A stretch of DNA of 57,975 nt from assembly GCF_042665195.1 (NCBI RefSeq), contig NZ_JBHTBW010000017.1, positions 1 through 57,975 of the forward strand. Reading direction: 5' to 3'. Both the position numbers and the translations under genes were made by a program. Positions 43,145 through 53,271 of this stretch are shown in pieces. The DNA comes from Laceyella putida (lineage in GTDB: Bacteria > Bacillota > Bacilli > Thermoactinomycetales > Thermoactinomycetaceae). Position 1 is the first letter of the stretch, and the number at the start of each line of letters is the position of its first letter. Under the pieces are notes generated by a model. That model had not been told where the DNA came from, searched no databases, and saw only the letters and a list, made by a program, of their open reading frames with translations.

Positions 43145-44692
43145 TTAGTGTTTAAAATGACGCAATCCGGTGAAGATCATGGCAATGCCATGTTTGTTCG
43201 CTTCCTCAATCGACTCTTGGTCACGAATCGAACCGCCCGGCTGGATAATGGCGGTAATACCCGCTTTGGCCGCTTGTTCGACCGTATCCTTCATCGGAAA
43301 GAAGGCATCCGATGCCAACACGGCCCCTTTCGCTTCCGCCCCCGCTTGGGTGAGCGCGATCATGGCCGAACCGACACGGTTCATTTGCCCTGCGCCCACT
43401 CCCAGGGTCCGGGACTCTTTAGCCACAACAATCGCATTCGATTTGACGTGTTTGACCACCTTCCAGGCAAAGAGGAGCTGTCTCCATTCCTCTTCACTCG
43501 GAGCACGTTCTGTCACCACTTTGCAGGCGTCTATTGCCACTTGCGCAAGATCCGCCTCTTCCACTAACGCGCCTCCGCCAACCGATTGCAGTTTCAGGCT
43601 CTCTTCCGGCGCCGCTTGGAAGGCGTCCCCCAACTCCAACAGCCGCAAGTTCTTTTTCGCGCTGAGAACGGCCAGCGCTTCCGGCGTAAAAGAGGGAGCC
43701 AAGATGATTTCCAAGAAAATCTCTTTCATCTGCATGGCCGTTTCTTTGTCGATGGGACGGTTTGCGGCCACAATGCCCCCGAAGATTGACACAGGGTCCG
43801 CTTCATACGCTTTTTGGTAGGCGGCGTGGATTGTTTCGCCGATTCCCACCCCACATGGGTTCATATGCTTTACCGCCACGACGGCAGGTTCGGCAAACTC
43901 ACGCACGAGTTCCAGTGCCGCATTGGCATCATTAATGTTATTATAGGATAATTCTTTCCCATGCAATTGTTTGGCGGAAGCGATCGTTCCCGCCGCCGCC
44001 AATGGTTCACGGTAAAACGCCGCCTGTTGATGCGGATTTTCCCCATACCGTAAATCTTGCTGTTTGTTGTAGGTCACGGTCAATTGATCAGGAAAGGGGA
44101 TATCCAACAATTGATTAAAGTAACCCGCGATCAAGGCGTCATATGCCGCTGTGTGTCCAAACGCTTTCGCGGCCAACAGCCGGCGCGTCTCCAATGTCGT
44201 GTTGCCCGTGCTACGCAATTGGGAAATCACTTGCCCATAGTCACTGGGATCAACCACAATCGTAACATATTGATGGTTTTTGGCAGCGGACCGAACCATG
44301 GATGGACCACCGATGTCAATGTTTTCAATGGCTTCTTCCACTGTCACGCCAGGCTTCTGGATGGTTTGTTGAAAGGGGTAAAGGTTGACCACCACAAGGT
44401 CAATCGCTTCAATCCCGTTTTCCTCCATCGCTTTGACGTGCGAAGCCAAATCGCGAATCGCCAAGAGTCCGCCATGAATCTTCGGATGCAACGTTTTGAC
44501 CCGCCCATCCATGATCTCCGGAAAATGGGTCACTTCCGAAATACCCGTTACCGGAACGCCCGCCGCCGCCAAGGTGCGATGGGTCCCCCCTGTGGAGATG
44601 ATTTCCACTCCAAGCTCAGCCAATTCTTTAGCAAACTCAACAATCCCTGTTTTATCTGAAACGCTGATCAGTGCGCGACGAATACCACTCAC
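43145..44692 (-). CDS. purH: Bifunctional AICAR transformylase / IMP cyclohydrolase
   Basis: About 515 residues from GTG 44692, after AACAGGAGG; the frame is open to 44731. The amino-terminal IMP cyclohydrolase domain begins RRALISVSDKTGIVEFA. The carboxy-terminal transformylase domain has YGENPHQQAAFYR, KHMNPCGVG and the SDAFFPMKD region. It catalyses the last two steps to IMP. An intergenic repeat of about 160 bp separates it from purN. Confidence 0.96.
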   Translation of the reverse strand: MSGIRRALISVSDKTGIVEFAKELAELGVEIISTGGTHRTLAAAGVPVTGISEVTHFPEIMDGRVKTLHPKIHGGLLAIRDLASHVKAMEENGIEAIDLVVVNLYPFQQTIQKPGVTVEEAIENIDIGGPSMVRSAAKNHQYVTIVVDPSDYGQVISQLRSTGNTTLETRRLLAAKAFGHTAAYDALIAGYFNQLLDIPFPDQLTVTYNKQQDLRYGENPHQQAAFYREPLAAAGTIASAKQLHGKELSYNNINDANAALELVREFAEPAVVAVKHMNPCGVGIGETIHAAYQKAYEADPVSIFGGIVAANRPIDKETAMQMKEIFLEIILAPSFTPEALAVLSAKKNLRLLELGDAFQAAPEESLKLQSVGGGALVEEADLAQVAIDACKVVTERAPSEEEWRQLLFAWKVVKHVKSNAIVVAKESRTLGVGAGQMNRVGSAMIALTQAGAEAKGAVLASDAFFPMKDTVEQAAKAGITAIIQPGGSIRDQESIEEANKHGIAMIFTGLRHFKH

Positions 44693-44777
44693 CTGTATAT
44701 CCTCCTGTTCCTCATTGCTGGAGATGTTCAAAAAGCGATGCGGGCGAATGAGCTTACTGACTAAATGTCCTGGAGTA

Positions 44778-44834
44778 TTTTTGAGTCTCCGTTCCTTGGT
44801 CGCTTTATCGGGAAGTAGCTCCCAATCACTTCGC
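44778..44834. repeat. Interspersed repeat between purN and purH
   Basis: A ~57-bp stretch beginning TTTTTGAGTCTCCGTTCC is closely similar to 53313-53380 and its downstream part in the purB-purK gap (see that entry). Confidence 0.7.
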
Positions 44835-44890
44835 CTCTAGGATTGGTCATGATTCTGCATCTTCCCACTCGCCTGATGTTGAACTGGCTC

Positions 44891-45487
44891 CTAACCGATC
44901 CTGCCTGGCGCCGTGACGGCACCGGTGATCAATCGGTAAACCACCTCCGGATAGAGGCGATGCTCCGCTTGATGAATCTTCGCGGCAAAGCTCTCCACAT
45001 TGTCTTGTTCGTCTAACTGAACGGGAACTTGCGCGATGATCGGTCCCGTGTCCATCCCTGCATCGACAAAATGCACCGTCACGCCCGATACCTTCACTCC
45101 GTACTCAACGGCCTGTTCAATGGCGTTTTTACCCGGAAAAGCCGGCAACAAAGATGGATGGATATTCACGATCCGCCATGGATACGCTTCGAGTAAAGTG
45201 GAACCAATCAAACGCATATAACCGGCCAAGACAATCCATTCGATCTGGTGTTTTGAAAGTTCGCTTAAGAGAAACGCCTCAAAGGCCGCCTTATCAACAA
45301 ATTCCTTTGGACTGACGCTTACCGCGGGAACGCCCAACTGTTCAGCCCGCTCCAACACTTTCGCCCCCGGTTTGTCACAAACCAGTAGCCGAATGGGCAG
45401 CGGCCACTGCTGGCGCCGCGATTCCTCCACCAGCGTCTGAAAGTTGCTTCCACTGCCTGAGGCAAATACGGCGATGCTCATGCCCAC
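44891..45487 (-). CDS. purN: Phosphoribosylglycinamide formyltransferase
   Basis: A 198-residue folate-dependent enzyme of step 3. FASGSGSNFQTL at the amino end binds phosphoribosylglycinamide. The catalytic region has LAGYMRLIG, NIHPSLLPAFPG (Asn-His pair) and VHFVDAGMDTGPII with the catalytic Asp. It overlaps the end of purM by 10 nt. Confidence 0.96.
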   Translation of the reverse strand: MGMSIAVFASGSGSNFQTLVEESRRQQWPLPIRLLVCDKPGAKVLERAEQLGVPAVSVSPKEFVDKAAFEAFLLSELSKHQIEWIVLAGYMRLIGSTLLEAYPWRIVNIHPSLLPAFPGKNAIEQAVEYGVKVSGVTVHFVDAGMDTGPIIAQVPVQLDEQDNVESFAAKIHQAEHRLYPEVVYRLITGAVTAPGRIG

Positions 45488-46500
45488 ACCACTTCCCGCG
45501 TGCCGGCTACCACTCGTCCGATGACGGTTGCTTGCTCGCCAAGCTCCTCAGCCACTTGAACCGCGGCTTCCGCTTCAGCCGCTGGCACGGCCACCACCAT
45601 CCCGATCCCCATGTTGAACGTGCGGAACATATCCTCTTCAGGCACTTGGCCCGCTTCGCCAATCCAGCGGAAAATCGCCGGAACATCCCATGTGCTCTTA
45701 TCGATCAACGCTTGGCATCCTTCCGGCAACATGCGCGGCACGTTTTCGGTCAATCCGCCCCCGGTGATATGGGCGCCCGCCTTGACTTGGAACCGCTCCA
45801 TCAGCGCAAGGAACGTTTTCACATAGATGCGCGTTGGGGCTAACATCGCCTCACCCAAGGTCTGCTCTGTTCCAGGCACTTTCCTTTCAAATGGATATCG
45901 CCCCTCATCGAGCAGCACTTTGCGCGCGAGGGAGTAGCCATTGCTGTGCAAACCATTGGACGCCAGGCCGATCAGTGCATCTCCCGGTTGAATCGTCTCA
46001 CCGGTCAAAAGGCGTGAACGCTCGACGACACCCACACAAAATCCCGCCACATCATATTCGCCCGCGGCATACATGCCCGGCATCTCCGCCGTTTCACCGC
46101 CAATGAGGGCGCAACCCGCTTCCACACAACCGTCGGCAATGCCTTTTACCACCGCTTCGGCTTGCGCTGGAGCCAATTTTCCCGTTGCCAGATAGTCGAG
46201 GAAGAAGAGCGGTTCTGCCCCTTGCACCACCAAATCATTCACGCACATGGCCACACAGTCGATCCCGATGGAGTCGTGACGATCCAGGGCAAACGCCACT
46301 TTCAGCTTGGTGCCGACCCCATCCGTCGCCGCTACCAGCACCGGCTCTTTATATGGTTTGAGGGCAAATAATCCTCCAAACCCGCCGAGGCCACCCAACA
46401 CCTCTTCCCGCATGGTGCGCGCGACGTGCTTTTTGATGCGGTCTACGGTTTCGTTGCCGGCATCGATATCCACCCCTGCCGCTTTATATGCCTCACTCAT
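45478..46500 (-). CDS. purM: Phosphoribosylformylglycinamidine cyclo-ligase
   Basis: A 340-residue AIR synthetase of step 5. GGLGGFGGLFALKPYKEP, DGVGTKLKVA, IGGETAEMPGMY and THITGGG-type HITGGGLTENVPRM are the expected ATP- and substrate-binding motifs. Its ATG shares ATGA with the purF stop, so the two are coupled. Confidence 0.97.
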   Translation of the reverse strand: MSEAYKAAGVDIDAGNETVDRIKKHVARTMREEVLGGLGGFGGLFALKPYKEPVLVAATDGVGTKLKVAFALDRHDSIGIDCVAMCVNDLVVQGAEPLFFLDYLATGKLAPAQAEAVVKGIADGCVEAGCALIGGETAEMPGMYAAGEYDVAGFCVGVVERSRLLTGETIQPGDALIGLASNGLHSNGYSLARKVLLDEGRYPFERKVPGTEQTLGEAMLAPTRIYVKTFLALMERFQVKAGAHITGGGLTENVPRMLPEGCQALIDKSTWDVPAIFRWIGEAGQVPEEDMFRTFNMGIGMVVAVPAAEAEAAVQVAEELGEQATVIGRVVAGTREVVWA

Positions 46501-47921
46501 TTTTTCGCCCCCTCCAATACCAGCTCATCTTCAATCACGGTTGGGTAAGCCCCGGTGAAACAAGCGATGCAATGACCGCGGTTCCGTTCCCCCGGAGGGC
46601 GTCCGATCGCATTCAGCATCCCTTCCACACTGATGAAGGAGAGCGTGTCAGCCCCGATTTCCTGCCGTATCTCCTCAACGGTTTTATTGGCTGCGATCAA
46701 TTGGTCCCGATCCGGTGTGTCAATGCCATAGAAACATGGATTTTTCACGGGGGGTGAACTGATGCGCACATGCACTTCCGTCGCTCCGGCTTCCCTGAGC
46801 ATATTGATGATGCGGCGGCTGGTTGTCCCGCGCACAATCGAATCGTCCACCATCACGACGCGTTTGCCGGATACGACCCCACGCACCGCGCTTAATTTCA
46901 TTTTAACCCCTTGCTCGCGCAACTCTTGGCTTGGCTGGATAAAGGTTCGGCCAACATAGCGGTTTTTGATCAAGCCCAATTCATAAGGAATGCCCGTCGC
47001 TTCGGCAAAGCCAATGGCCGCCGATATGCTGGAGTCAGGCACCCCGGTCACCACATCCGCTTCAACTGGTGCTTCCTCCGCCAAGATCCGGCCCATGCGC
47101 TTCCGCGCCGCATGGACATTGATGCCACCGACATTGCTGTCCGGACGGGCGAAATACACATGCTCAAACGAACAGATCGCCCGTTCCGCCTTAGGGGCAA
47201 ACGTAGTCGTCCTTATCCCTGACGCATCAAAAATCAGCATTTCACCAGGCTCAATGTCACGCACAAACTCGGCGCCTATCACGTCAAACGCGCACGTTTC
47301 GGAAGAAAAGACAGTGGCCTCACCCATCTTGGCCATCGACAATGGGCGCAAGCCATGGGGGTCTTGGGCGACGATCAAGGAATCATTGGTCATGATCAAA
47401 AGCGCATAAGCTCCCACCACGCAATTTAACGCTTCCTTGACGGCACTTTCCAAGTTGGGGGCGGCGGAACGGGCAATCAAGTGCGCAATCACTTCCGTAT
47501 CCGTCGTAGTCTGGAAAATGGAACCCGATTCTTCCAATTCGCGACGCAACTTTTTGGCATTCACCAAGTTACCATTGGTCGCGATCGCCAATTCCCCTTT
47601 GGCGTAGTTAAACACCAGGGGTTGCGCGTTGGCGAGTCCAGTCCCTCCCGTCGTCGAATATCGAACATGACCAATCCCCGTTGCCCCATGCAATTGCTTG
47701 ATATTGTTGTTGTTGAACACTTCCGTAACCAAGCCAGTGCCGCGTCCAACCGAAAACTTCGTGCCATCTGTCGTCACAATGCCTGCGCTCTCCTGCCCGC
47801 GATGTTGCAATGCGTGCAAACCATAATAAGTGAGCTGGGCGGCATCGGCATGGCCAATGATGCCGAAGACGCCGCACTCTTCATTTAGTTCGTCGAGGTC
47901 AAAGATACTTTCATCGCGCAT
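46497..47921 (-). CDS. purF: Amidophosphoribosyltransferase
   Basis: About 474 residues from ATG 47921, behind GGGAGGAAG; the frame is open to 48038. It has a short propeptide before the catalytic Cys in NEECGVFGI, as in B. subtilis PurF, where the first residues are cleaved to free the Cys. The PRPP loop VMVDDSIVRGTTSRR is clear, and Cys residues near the end could hold the 4Fe-4S cluster. It makes phosphoribosylamine, the committed step, and overlaps the purL end by 37 nt. Confidence 0.97.
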   Translation of the reverse strand: MRDESIFDLDELNEECGVFGIIGHADAAQLTYYGLHALQHRGQESAGIVTTDGTKFSVGRGTGLVTEVFNNNNIKQLHGATGIGHVRYSTTGGTGLANAQPLVFNYAKGELAIATNGNLVNAKKLRRELEESGSIFQTTTDTEVIAHLIARSAAPNLESAVKEALNCVVGAYALLIMTNDSLIVAQDPHGLRPLSMAKMGEATVFSSETCAFDVIGAEFVRDIEPGEMLIFDASGIRTTTFAPKAERAICSFEHVYFARPDSNVGGINVHAARKRMGRILAEEAPVEADVVTGVPDSSISAAIGFAEATGIPYELGLIKNRYVGRTFIQPSQELREQGVKMKLSAVRGVVSGKRVVMVDDSIVRGTTSRRIINMLREAGATEVHVRISSPPVKNPCFYGIDTPDRDQLIAANKTVEEIRQEIGADTLSFISVEGMLNAIGRPPGERNRGHCIACFTGAYPTVIEDELVLEGAKK

Positions 47922-50170
47922 GGAATGGCTTCCTCCCAACGTTTGCTCAAAAGTGCGACTTCCTGTTGAATCACGCTTTCTCCATTGACTTGGATCGCGA
48001 TTTCTTCCGTCGACGTCACCGCACCGATTTGACGGCACGTTATCCCTTTCGACTCAGCCACTTTCATCACATCGGCCACCGCATCCGCCTTCACACTCAA
48101 GATGATGCGGGATTGGCTTTCACTGAAGAGGAAAACGGTTGGCGCCAGTTCGGTTTCAAGGTTGACCGTTGCGCCCAGCTTGCCGCTGATGCAGCTTTCC
48201 GCAAGCGCCACCGCGATGCCGCCTTCGCTGACGTCGTGCGCCGATTGCACCCATCCGCCGCGAATGGCCGCCAACACGGTTTGTTGCACCGCCAACTCTT
48301 TGTTTAAGTCACATACAGGAGGACGGCCGCTGATTTGTCCCGTCACAACATGTTGCAGTTCGCTTCCGCCCAATTCCGCAAAGGTATCACCCAACAGCAG
48401 GATGATATCGCCCTCTTGTTTAAATGCTTGGGTAGTGATGTGTTCACGCTTTTGCACCAAACCGACCATTCCCACGATGGGGGTGGGATAGATCGGGTTG
48501 CCTTTGGTTTCGTTGTACAAGCTGACGTTTCCCCCGACAACAGGGGTCTTGAGCACCCGACACGCTTCGGCCATGCCGTCAATCGCTTTGGAGAGCTGCC
48601 AGTACACTTCCGGCTTTTCGGGGCTGCCAAAGTTGAGGCAGTCCGTGATGCCGAGCGGTTCCGCTCCGGAGCACACCACGTTGCGCGCCGATTCGGCCAC
48701 GGAGATGCGTCCCCCTTGCACTGGATCGAGATAAACGTAACGGCCATTTCCGTCGGTGGACATCGCCAACCCTTTCTCTGTGCCGCGAATCAACACAACC
48801 GCCGCATCAGAGCCGGGGCGAACCGCCGTGCTAGTACGCACCATGTGGTCATACTGCTCATACACCCAACGCTTGGAACCGATGTTGACCGAAGACATCA
48901 CCTGCAGAAGTGCCTCTTGCGGATCAATCTCGGCCAATGCCTCTTCTGGGCGAACCGTTTCATTCTCCACATAGTAGAGAGGCACTTTTTCTTCCCGGAC
49001 ATAGATTGGCGCGTCATCAACCAGCGTATTGACGGGAATATCCGCCACCAATTGCCCTTGATGGAACAGGCGGTAACGATTGCTTGCGGTGACGCGGCCC
49101 ACCACAGCCGATTGCAACCCCCATTTGTCGCAAATCTCCTTGATCTCATGCTCGCGGCCATCTTCCACCACCAACAGCATCCGTTCTTGGGACTCAGACA
49201 ACATGATTTCATAAGGAGTCATCCCTTTTTCGCGTTGCGGCACCAAGTCGAGGTTCATGTCGAGGCCATGCCCCCCTTTTTGTGCCATTTCCGCGCTGGA
49301 ACAGGTCAACCCCGCCGCGCCCATATCCTGAATCCCGATCAGGATGCCTTTTTGCACCATCTCCAAGCAGGCTTCAAGCAATAGTTTCTCCATAAAGGGG
49401 TCGCCCACTTGCACGGCTGGGCGCTTCTCTTCGGAAGACTCATTCAGTTCTTCTGAAGCGAAGGTGGCGCCGTGAATCCCATCCCGACCCGTGCTTGCCC
49501 CTACATAAATCACAGGGTTTCCTACGCCGATGGCCACGCCTTTTTGCAACTCATCATGGTTGAGCACACCCACACACATCGCGTTGACGAGCGGATTGCC
49601 TTCATAACTGTCTCCATCGAACACCACTTCGCCGCCTACGGTTGGGATCCCGATGCAATTGCCGTAATGCGCGATTCCGGCCACGACTTGTTCAAACAGG
49701 TAACGAACCCGCGGATTCCGCAAATCACCAAAGCGCAAGGAGTTCAGCAAGGCCACCGGACGCGCTCCCATGGAGAAAACGTCACGGATAATGCCGCCTA
49801 CCCCGGTAGCCGCCCCTTGGAATGGCTCGATCGCCGATGGATGGTTGTGGCTCTCGATTTTGAACACCACCGCTTGGTCATCACCGATATCGATGACGCC
49901 CGCCCCTTCGCCGGGCCCTTGCAACACGCGCGGCCCTTCCGTTGGGAAACGCTTCAACAGCGGTTTGGAGTTTTTGTAGCTGCAGTGCTCGGACCACATC
50001 ACACTGTAGATTCCCACTTCGGTCCAGTTCGGCATGCGGCCCAAGTGGCCGCACACTTGTTCATATTCCGCATCGGTCAAGCCCATGTCCCGATACAATT
50101 TCTGTTCGCGAATCATCTCCGGCGTAGGTTCCAAGCCCACACGCTCTACCACTGTTTGTTCAGACCGCAT
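47885..50170 (-). CDS. purL: Phosphoribosylformylglycinamidine synthase, large subunit
   Basis: About 761 residues from ATG 50170, after GAAGGAG; the frame is open to 50242. A small-type PurL that works with PurS and PurQ. SEHCSYKNSKPLL, KIESHNHPSAIEPFQGAATG and GIQDMGAAGLTCSSAEMA mark the ATP and FGAR sites. Slightly longer than the usual ~740. Overlaps purQ by 11 nt. Confidence 0.97.
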   Translation of the reverse strand: MRSEQTVVERVGLEPTPEMIREQKLYRDMGLTDAEYEQVCGHLGRMPNWTEVGIYSVMWSEHCSYKNSKPLLKRFPTEGPRVLQGPGEGAGVIDIGDDQAVVFKIESHNHPSAIEPFQGAATGVGGIIRDVFSMGARPVALLNSLRFGDLRNPRVRYLFEQVVAGIAHYGNCIGIPTVGGEVVFDGDSYEGNPLVNAMCVGVLNHDELQKGVAIGVGNPVIYVGASTGRDGIHGATFASEELNESSEEKRPAVQVGDPFMEKLLLEACLEMVQKGILIGIQDMGAAGLTCSSAEMAQKGGHGLDMNLDLVPQREKGMTPYEIMLSESQERMLLVVEDGREHEIKEICDKWGLQSAVVGRVTASNRYRLFHQGQLVADIPVNTLVDDAPIYVREEKVPLYYVENETVRPEEALAEIDPQEALLQVMSSVNIGSKRWVYEQYDHMVRTSTAVRPGSDAAVVLIRGTEKGLAMSTDGNGRYVYLDPVQGGRISVAESARNVVCSGAEPLGITDCLNFGSPEKPEVYWQLSKAIDGMAEACRVLKTPVVGGNVSLYNETKGNPIYPTPIVGMVGLVQKREHITTQAFKQEGDIILLLGDTFAELGGSELQHVVTGQISGRPPVCDLNKELAVQQTVLAAIRGGWVQSAHDVSEGGIAVALAESCISGKLGATVNLETELAPTVFLFSESQSRIILSVKADAVADVMKVAESKGITCRQIGAVTSTEEIAIQVNGESVIQQEVALLSKRWEEAIPCAMKVSLTSTN

Positions 50171-50843
50171 GGCAATTCTCCTTCCAGTATTGAAGCATGG
50201 ATTTGAAGAGATGTTTTCCATCGTCCGAGCCCATCCAGTCAAAAATCGCCCGTTCCGGATGGGGCATCATGCCCAGGACATTGCCGGCTTTGTTGCAAAT
50301 CCCAGCAATGTTGTCCACTGAACCATTGGGGTTGTCCCCCGCATAACGGAACACGATTTGGTTGTTCGCTTTCAGTTCGGCCAGCGTCGCTTCATCACAA
50401 TAGTAGTTGCCTTCCCCATGGGCAATCGGAATGTTGATCACCTGTCCGCTTTCGTATTCGCCTGTAAAGGGCGTTTGATTGTTCTCTACGCGGATCGGCT
50501 GAATGTCGCAACGGAATTTGAGGTGGTCATTTCGCATGAGCGCCCCCGGCAACAATCCCGACTCACACAACACTTGGAATCCGTTGCAGATCCCGATCAC
50601 CAGCTTGCCCGCTTCGGCCGCTTCCTTCACCGCCGCCATCACCGGGGAGAAGCGGGCGATCGCCCCACAGCGCAAGTAATCGCCATAAGAGAAACCGCCT
50701 GGCAAGATGACCGCATCAAAGGAGGAGAGATCGGCTTCTTGATGCCAGACTGGCGCCACAGGCTCTCCCAAGACATCTTCAATCGCATGGATACAATCAT
50801 AATCACAGTTGGAACCAGGGAAAATCGGAACGGCAAACCGCAC
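50160..50843 (-). CDS. purQ: Phosphoribosylformylglycinamidine synthase, glutaminase subunit
   Basis: A 227-residue class I glutamine amidotransferase that feeds ammonia to PurL. The nucleophile elbow GICNGFQVL carries Cys86, and PHPER near the end holds the catalytic His/Glu. GSNCDYD near the start is typical. It directly abuts purS. Confidence 0.97.
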   Translation of the reverse strand: MRFAVPIFPGSNCDYDCIHAIEDVLGEPVAPVWHQEADLSSFDAVILPGGFSYGDYLRCGAIARFSPVMAAVKEAAEAGKLVIGICNGFQVLCESGLLPGALMRNDHLKFRCDIQPIRVENNQTPFTGEYESGQVINIPIAHGEGNYYCDEATLAELKANNQIVFRYAGDNPNGSVDNIAGICNKAGNVLGMMPHPERAIFDWMGSDDGKHLFKSMLQYWKENCHAV

Positions 50844-51095
50844 TTACGCCACCTCTTCCAATTCAAAAGTGAAATTCTCAATCACCGGATTGGACAATAC
50901 TTTTTCGCCAAGCTCTTTCACTTGCTTTTCCGCTTCTGCGCGATCTTCGCAATCCAGCAACACTTCCACTCGCTTGCCAATCCGCACATCTTGCACGCCG
51001 GTAAAACCAAGGGTATGAAGAGAACCTTTCACTGCTACACCTTGTGGGTCCAAGACACTCTCTTTTAAGGTGACATAGATTGTCGCTTTAAACAT
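50844..51095 (-). CDS. purS: Phosphoribosylformylglycinamidine synthase subunit PurS
   Basis: An 83-residue protein with the family pattern VTLKESVLDPQG, then LHTLGF near residue 27 and VRIGKRVE. It bridges PurL and PurQ in the complex. It starts one base after the purC stop. Confidence 0.95.
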   Translation of the reverse strand: MFKATIYVTLKESVLDPQGVAVKGSLHTLGFTGVQDVRIGKRVEVLLDCEDRAEAEKQVKELGEKVLSNPVIENFTFELEEVA

Positions 51096-51096
51096 G

Positions 51097-51807
51097 TTAT
51101 TTTCCTCCCAAGCGATTCCAGATTTCGTGATAAGCTTCTACTACTTGTCCCAAGTCGCGGCGGAAGCGGTCTTTATCCAACCGTTCGCCTGTCTCTTTGT
51201 CCCAGAAACGACAGGTGTCTGGAGAAATTTCGTCAGCGAGCAAAACATTTCCATCCCCATCCAAACCAAATTCCAGCTTGAAATCGACGAGGATGATATT
51301 TTGTTCTAACAGGAAGGCGGATAAGATGTCATTCACTTTCAATGCTTGTTCCTTCAACTGGCTTACTTGTTCGTTCGTCGCCAAATCAAGGACGGATATA
51401 TGCTCTTCGGTGATTAAAGGATCGCCCAACTCATCGTCCTTGTAATAAAACTCGACAATCGGGTGTTTCAGCTTAGTGCCTTCGGCCATTCCCAACCGTT
51501 TGGCCATCGTGCCTGCCGCAATATTGCGAACAACGACCTCTACTGGGATGATAGTCACTTTTCTCACCAGTTGTTCAAGTGGGGAAATTTCTTCAATGAA
51601 ATGATTGGCAATTCCCTTTTCATTTAGCAATTGAAAGAAAAACGTGCTGATGCGGTTATTCATTTCCCCTTTGCCTTCTAGGGTGGCCCGTTTCTGGTTA
51701 TTGAATGCGGTGGCCGAATCTTTGTATTTCACCCGCACCACCGTTGGATCTTCCGTCAAGAACAGTTGTTTCGCTTTCCCTTCGTACAGCATATCTCCTG
51801 ATCTCAC
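51097..51807 (-). CDS. purC: SAICAR synthase
   Basis: A 236-residue ATP-dependent enzyme of step 8. LYEGKAKQLF at the amino end, VRNIAAGT and DFKLEFGLD (catalytic/metal region) are diagnostic, with EISPDTCRFWD near the end. GTG 51807 has a better-spaced ribosome site (AAAGGGGCG) than the ATG five codons later. Confidence 0.96.
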   Translation of the reverse strand: MRSGDMLYEGKAKQLFLTEDPTVVRVKYKDSATAFNNQKRATLEGKGEMNNRISTFFFQLLNEKGIANHFIEEISPLEQLVRKVTIIPVEVVVRNIAAGTMAKRLGMAEGTKLKHPIVEFYYKDDELGDPLITEEHISVLDLATNEQVSQLKEQALKVNDILSAFLLEQNIILVDFKLEFGLDGDGNVLLADEISPDTCRFWDKETGERLDKDRFRRDLGQVVEAYHEIWNRLGGK

Positions 51808-51934
51808 AGCATGGTCGCCCCTTTTGTTGAAAGTGGATGGTGAGGAGAAGAGCGCTTCTTCTCCTCATGCACTTGAATAGAGATTGTTTTAAAATGAGTG
51901 GCTGGCGGAAAACCCTTTTCTATTGCTTGCGCTG

Positions 51935-53230
51935 CTATTTCAAGCCCAACCGGGCGAAGATGGTATCCACTTGCGACAAGTGGTAGCTATAGTCAAAGCA
52001 ATCGTTGATTTCTTCTGGGGACAAGGTGGCGGAGATCACTTCATCCGCTTCGACGAGTGGTTTGAAAGGACGTTGCTCTTCCCATGCCCGCATGGCGAGA
52101 CGTTGCACGCGATCGTATGCTTCTTCCCGTTTCAGCCCTTTATTGATCAGGCTTAAGAGAACGCGTTGCGAATAGATCAGGCCGAAAGTGCGCTCCATGT
52201 TCCGCTTCATGTTGTCTGGGAATACAGTGAGATCGCGCACGATATTGGTAAAACGGTTCAGTAGGTAGTTGAGCAGGATCGTCGCGTCCGGGAGAATCAC
52301 CCGTTCAACGGAAGAGTGGGAGATATCGCGCTCATGCCACAATGGCACGTTTTCATAGGCGGATACCATGTGTCCACGAATCACGCGGGCCAAGCCGCTA
52401 ATGTTTTCACAGCCGATTGGATTCCGTTTGTGCGGCATCGCCGAGGACCCTTTTTGTCCTTTTCTGAATGGCTCTTCCACTTCACGGGTTTCACTCTTCT
52501 GCAAAGCGCGGATCTCCGTCGCGAACTTGTCGAGCGAAGTCGCGATCAGCGCCAAGGTGGCCATATACTCCGCATGCCGGTCACGCTGCAAGGTTTGCGT
52601 GGAAATCGGCGAAGCTTCCAAACCCAACTTCTCACAAACATATTGCTCCACAAAGGGGTCGATATTGGCGTAAGTCCCGACCGCACCGGAGATTTTGCCC
52701 ACACGCACCGTCTCCATCGCGCGCACAAAGCGCTCGCGGTTCCGCTTCATTTCGGCATACCAAAGAGCCAACTTAAGACCAAACGTGGTCGGTTCAGCGT
52801 GGACCCCATGCGTCCGTCCCATCATCACGGTGGTTTTGTGCTCTTCCGCTTTCACTTTTAGCACTTCGATCAGGCGATCAATATCTCTAATCAAGATTTC
52901 ATTCGCTTGACGCAGAAGGTAAGAAAGCGCCGTATCGACGACATCAGTGGAGGTTAAGCCATAATGTACCCATTTCGATTCCGGCCCGAGTGTTTCCGCT
53001 ACCGCGCGTGTAAAAGCGACAACATCGTGCCGGGTATCTTGCTCAATCTCATAGATCCGTTCAATGTTCACCTTGGCGTGTTGACGAATCAGCGCCACAT
53101 CTTCCTTGGGAATGACCCCCAGTTCAGCCCACGCTTCACATGCCAGGATTTCCACTTCAAGCCAGGCCTCAAATTTGTTTTGTTCAGTCCAGATATTCGC
53201 CATCTCCGGACGCGAATAACGTTCGATCAT
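51935..53230 (-). CDS. purB: Adenylosuccinate lyase
   Basis: A 431-residue enzyme of the fumarase/aspartase superfamily acting in step 9 and in AMP synthesis. MIERYSRPEMANIW at the start, GRTHGVHAEPT with a catalytic His, and the flexible signature loop GSSAMPHKRNPIGCEN with the catalytic Ser are clear. The purC-purB gap is 127 bp, larger than elsewhere in the operon. Confidence 0.97.
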   Translation of the reverse strand: MIERYSRPEMANIWTEQNKFEAWLEVEILACEAWAELGVIPKEDVALIRQHAKVNIERIYEIEQDTRHDVVAFTRAVAETLGPESKWVHYGLTSTDVVDTALSYLLRQANEILIRDIDRLIEVLKVKAEEHKTTVMMGRTHGVHAEPTTFGLKLALWYAEMKRNRERFVRAMETVRVGKISGAVGTYANIDPFVEQYVCEKLGLEASPISTQTLQRDRHAEYMATLALIATSLDKFATEIRALQKSETREVEEPFRKGQKGSSAMPHKRNPIGCENISGLARVIRGHMVSAYENVPLWHERDISHSSVERVILPDATILLNYLLNRFTNIVRDLTVFPDNMKRNMERTFGLIYSQRVLLSLINKGLKREEAYDRVQRLAMRAWEEQRPFKPLVEADEVISATLSPEEINDCFDYSYHLSQVDTIFARLGLK

Positions 53231-53271
53231 TTCCTAGTCCCACCTTTTTAGAAGCCTAATGTGTCAGGTAC

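Noticed and set aside
48335..49384. A 349-residue plus-strand frame opposite purL
   Set aside because: Antisense shadow of purL without a ribosome site.
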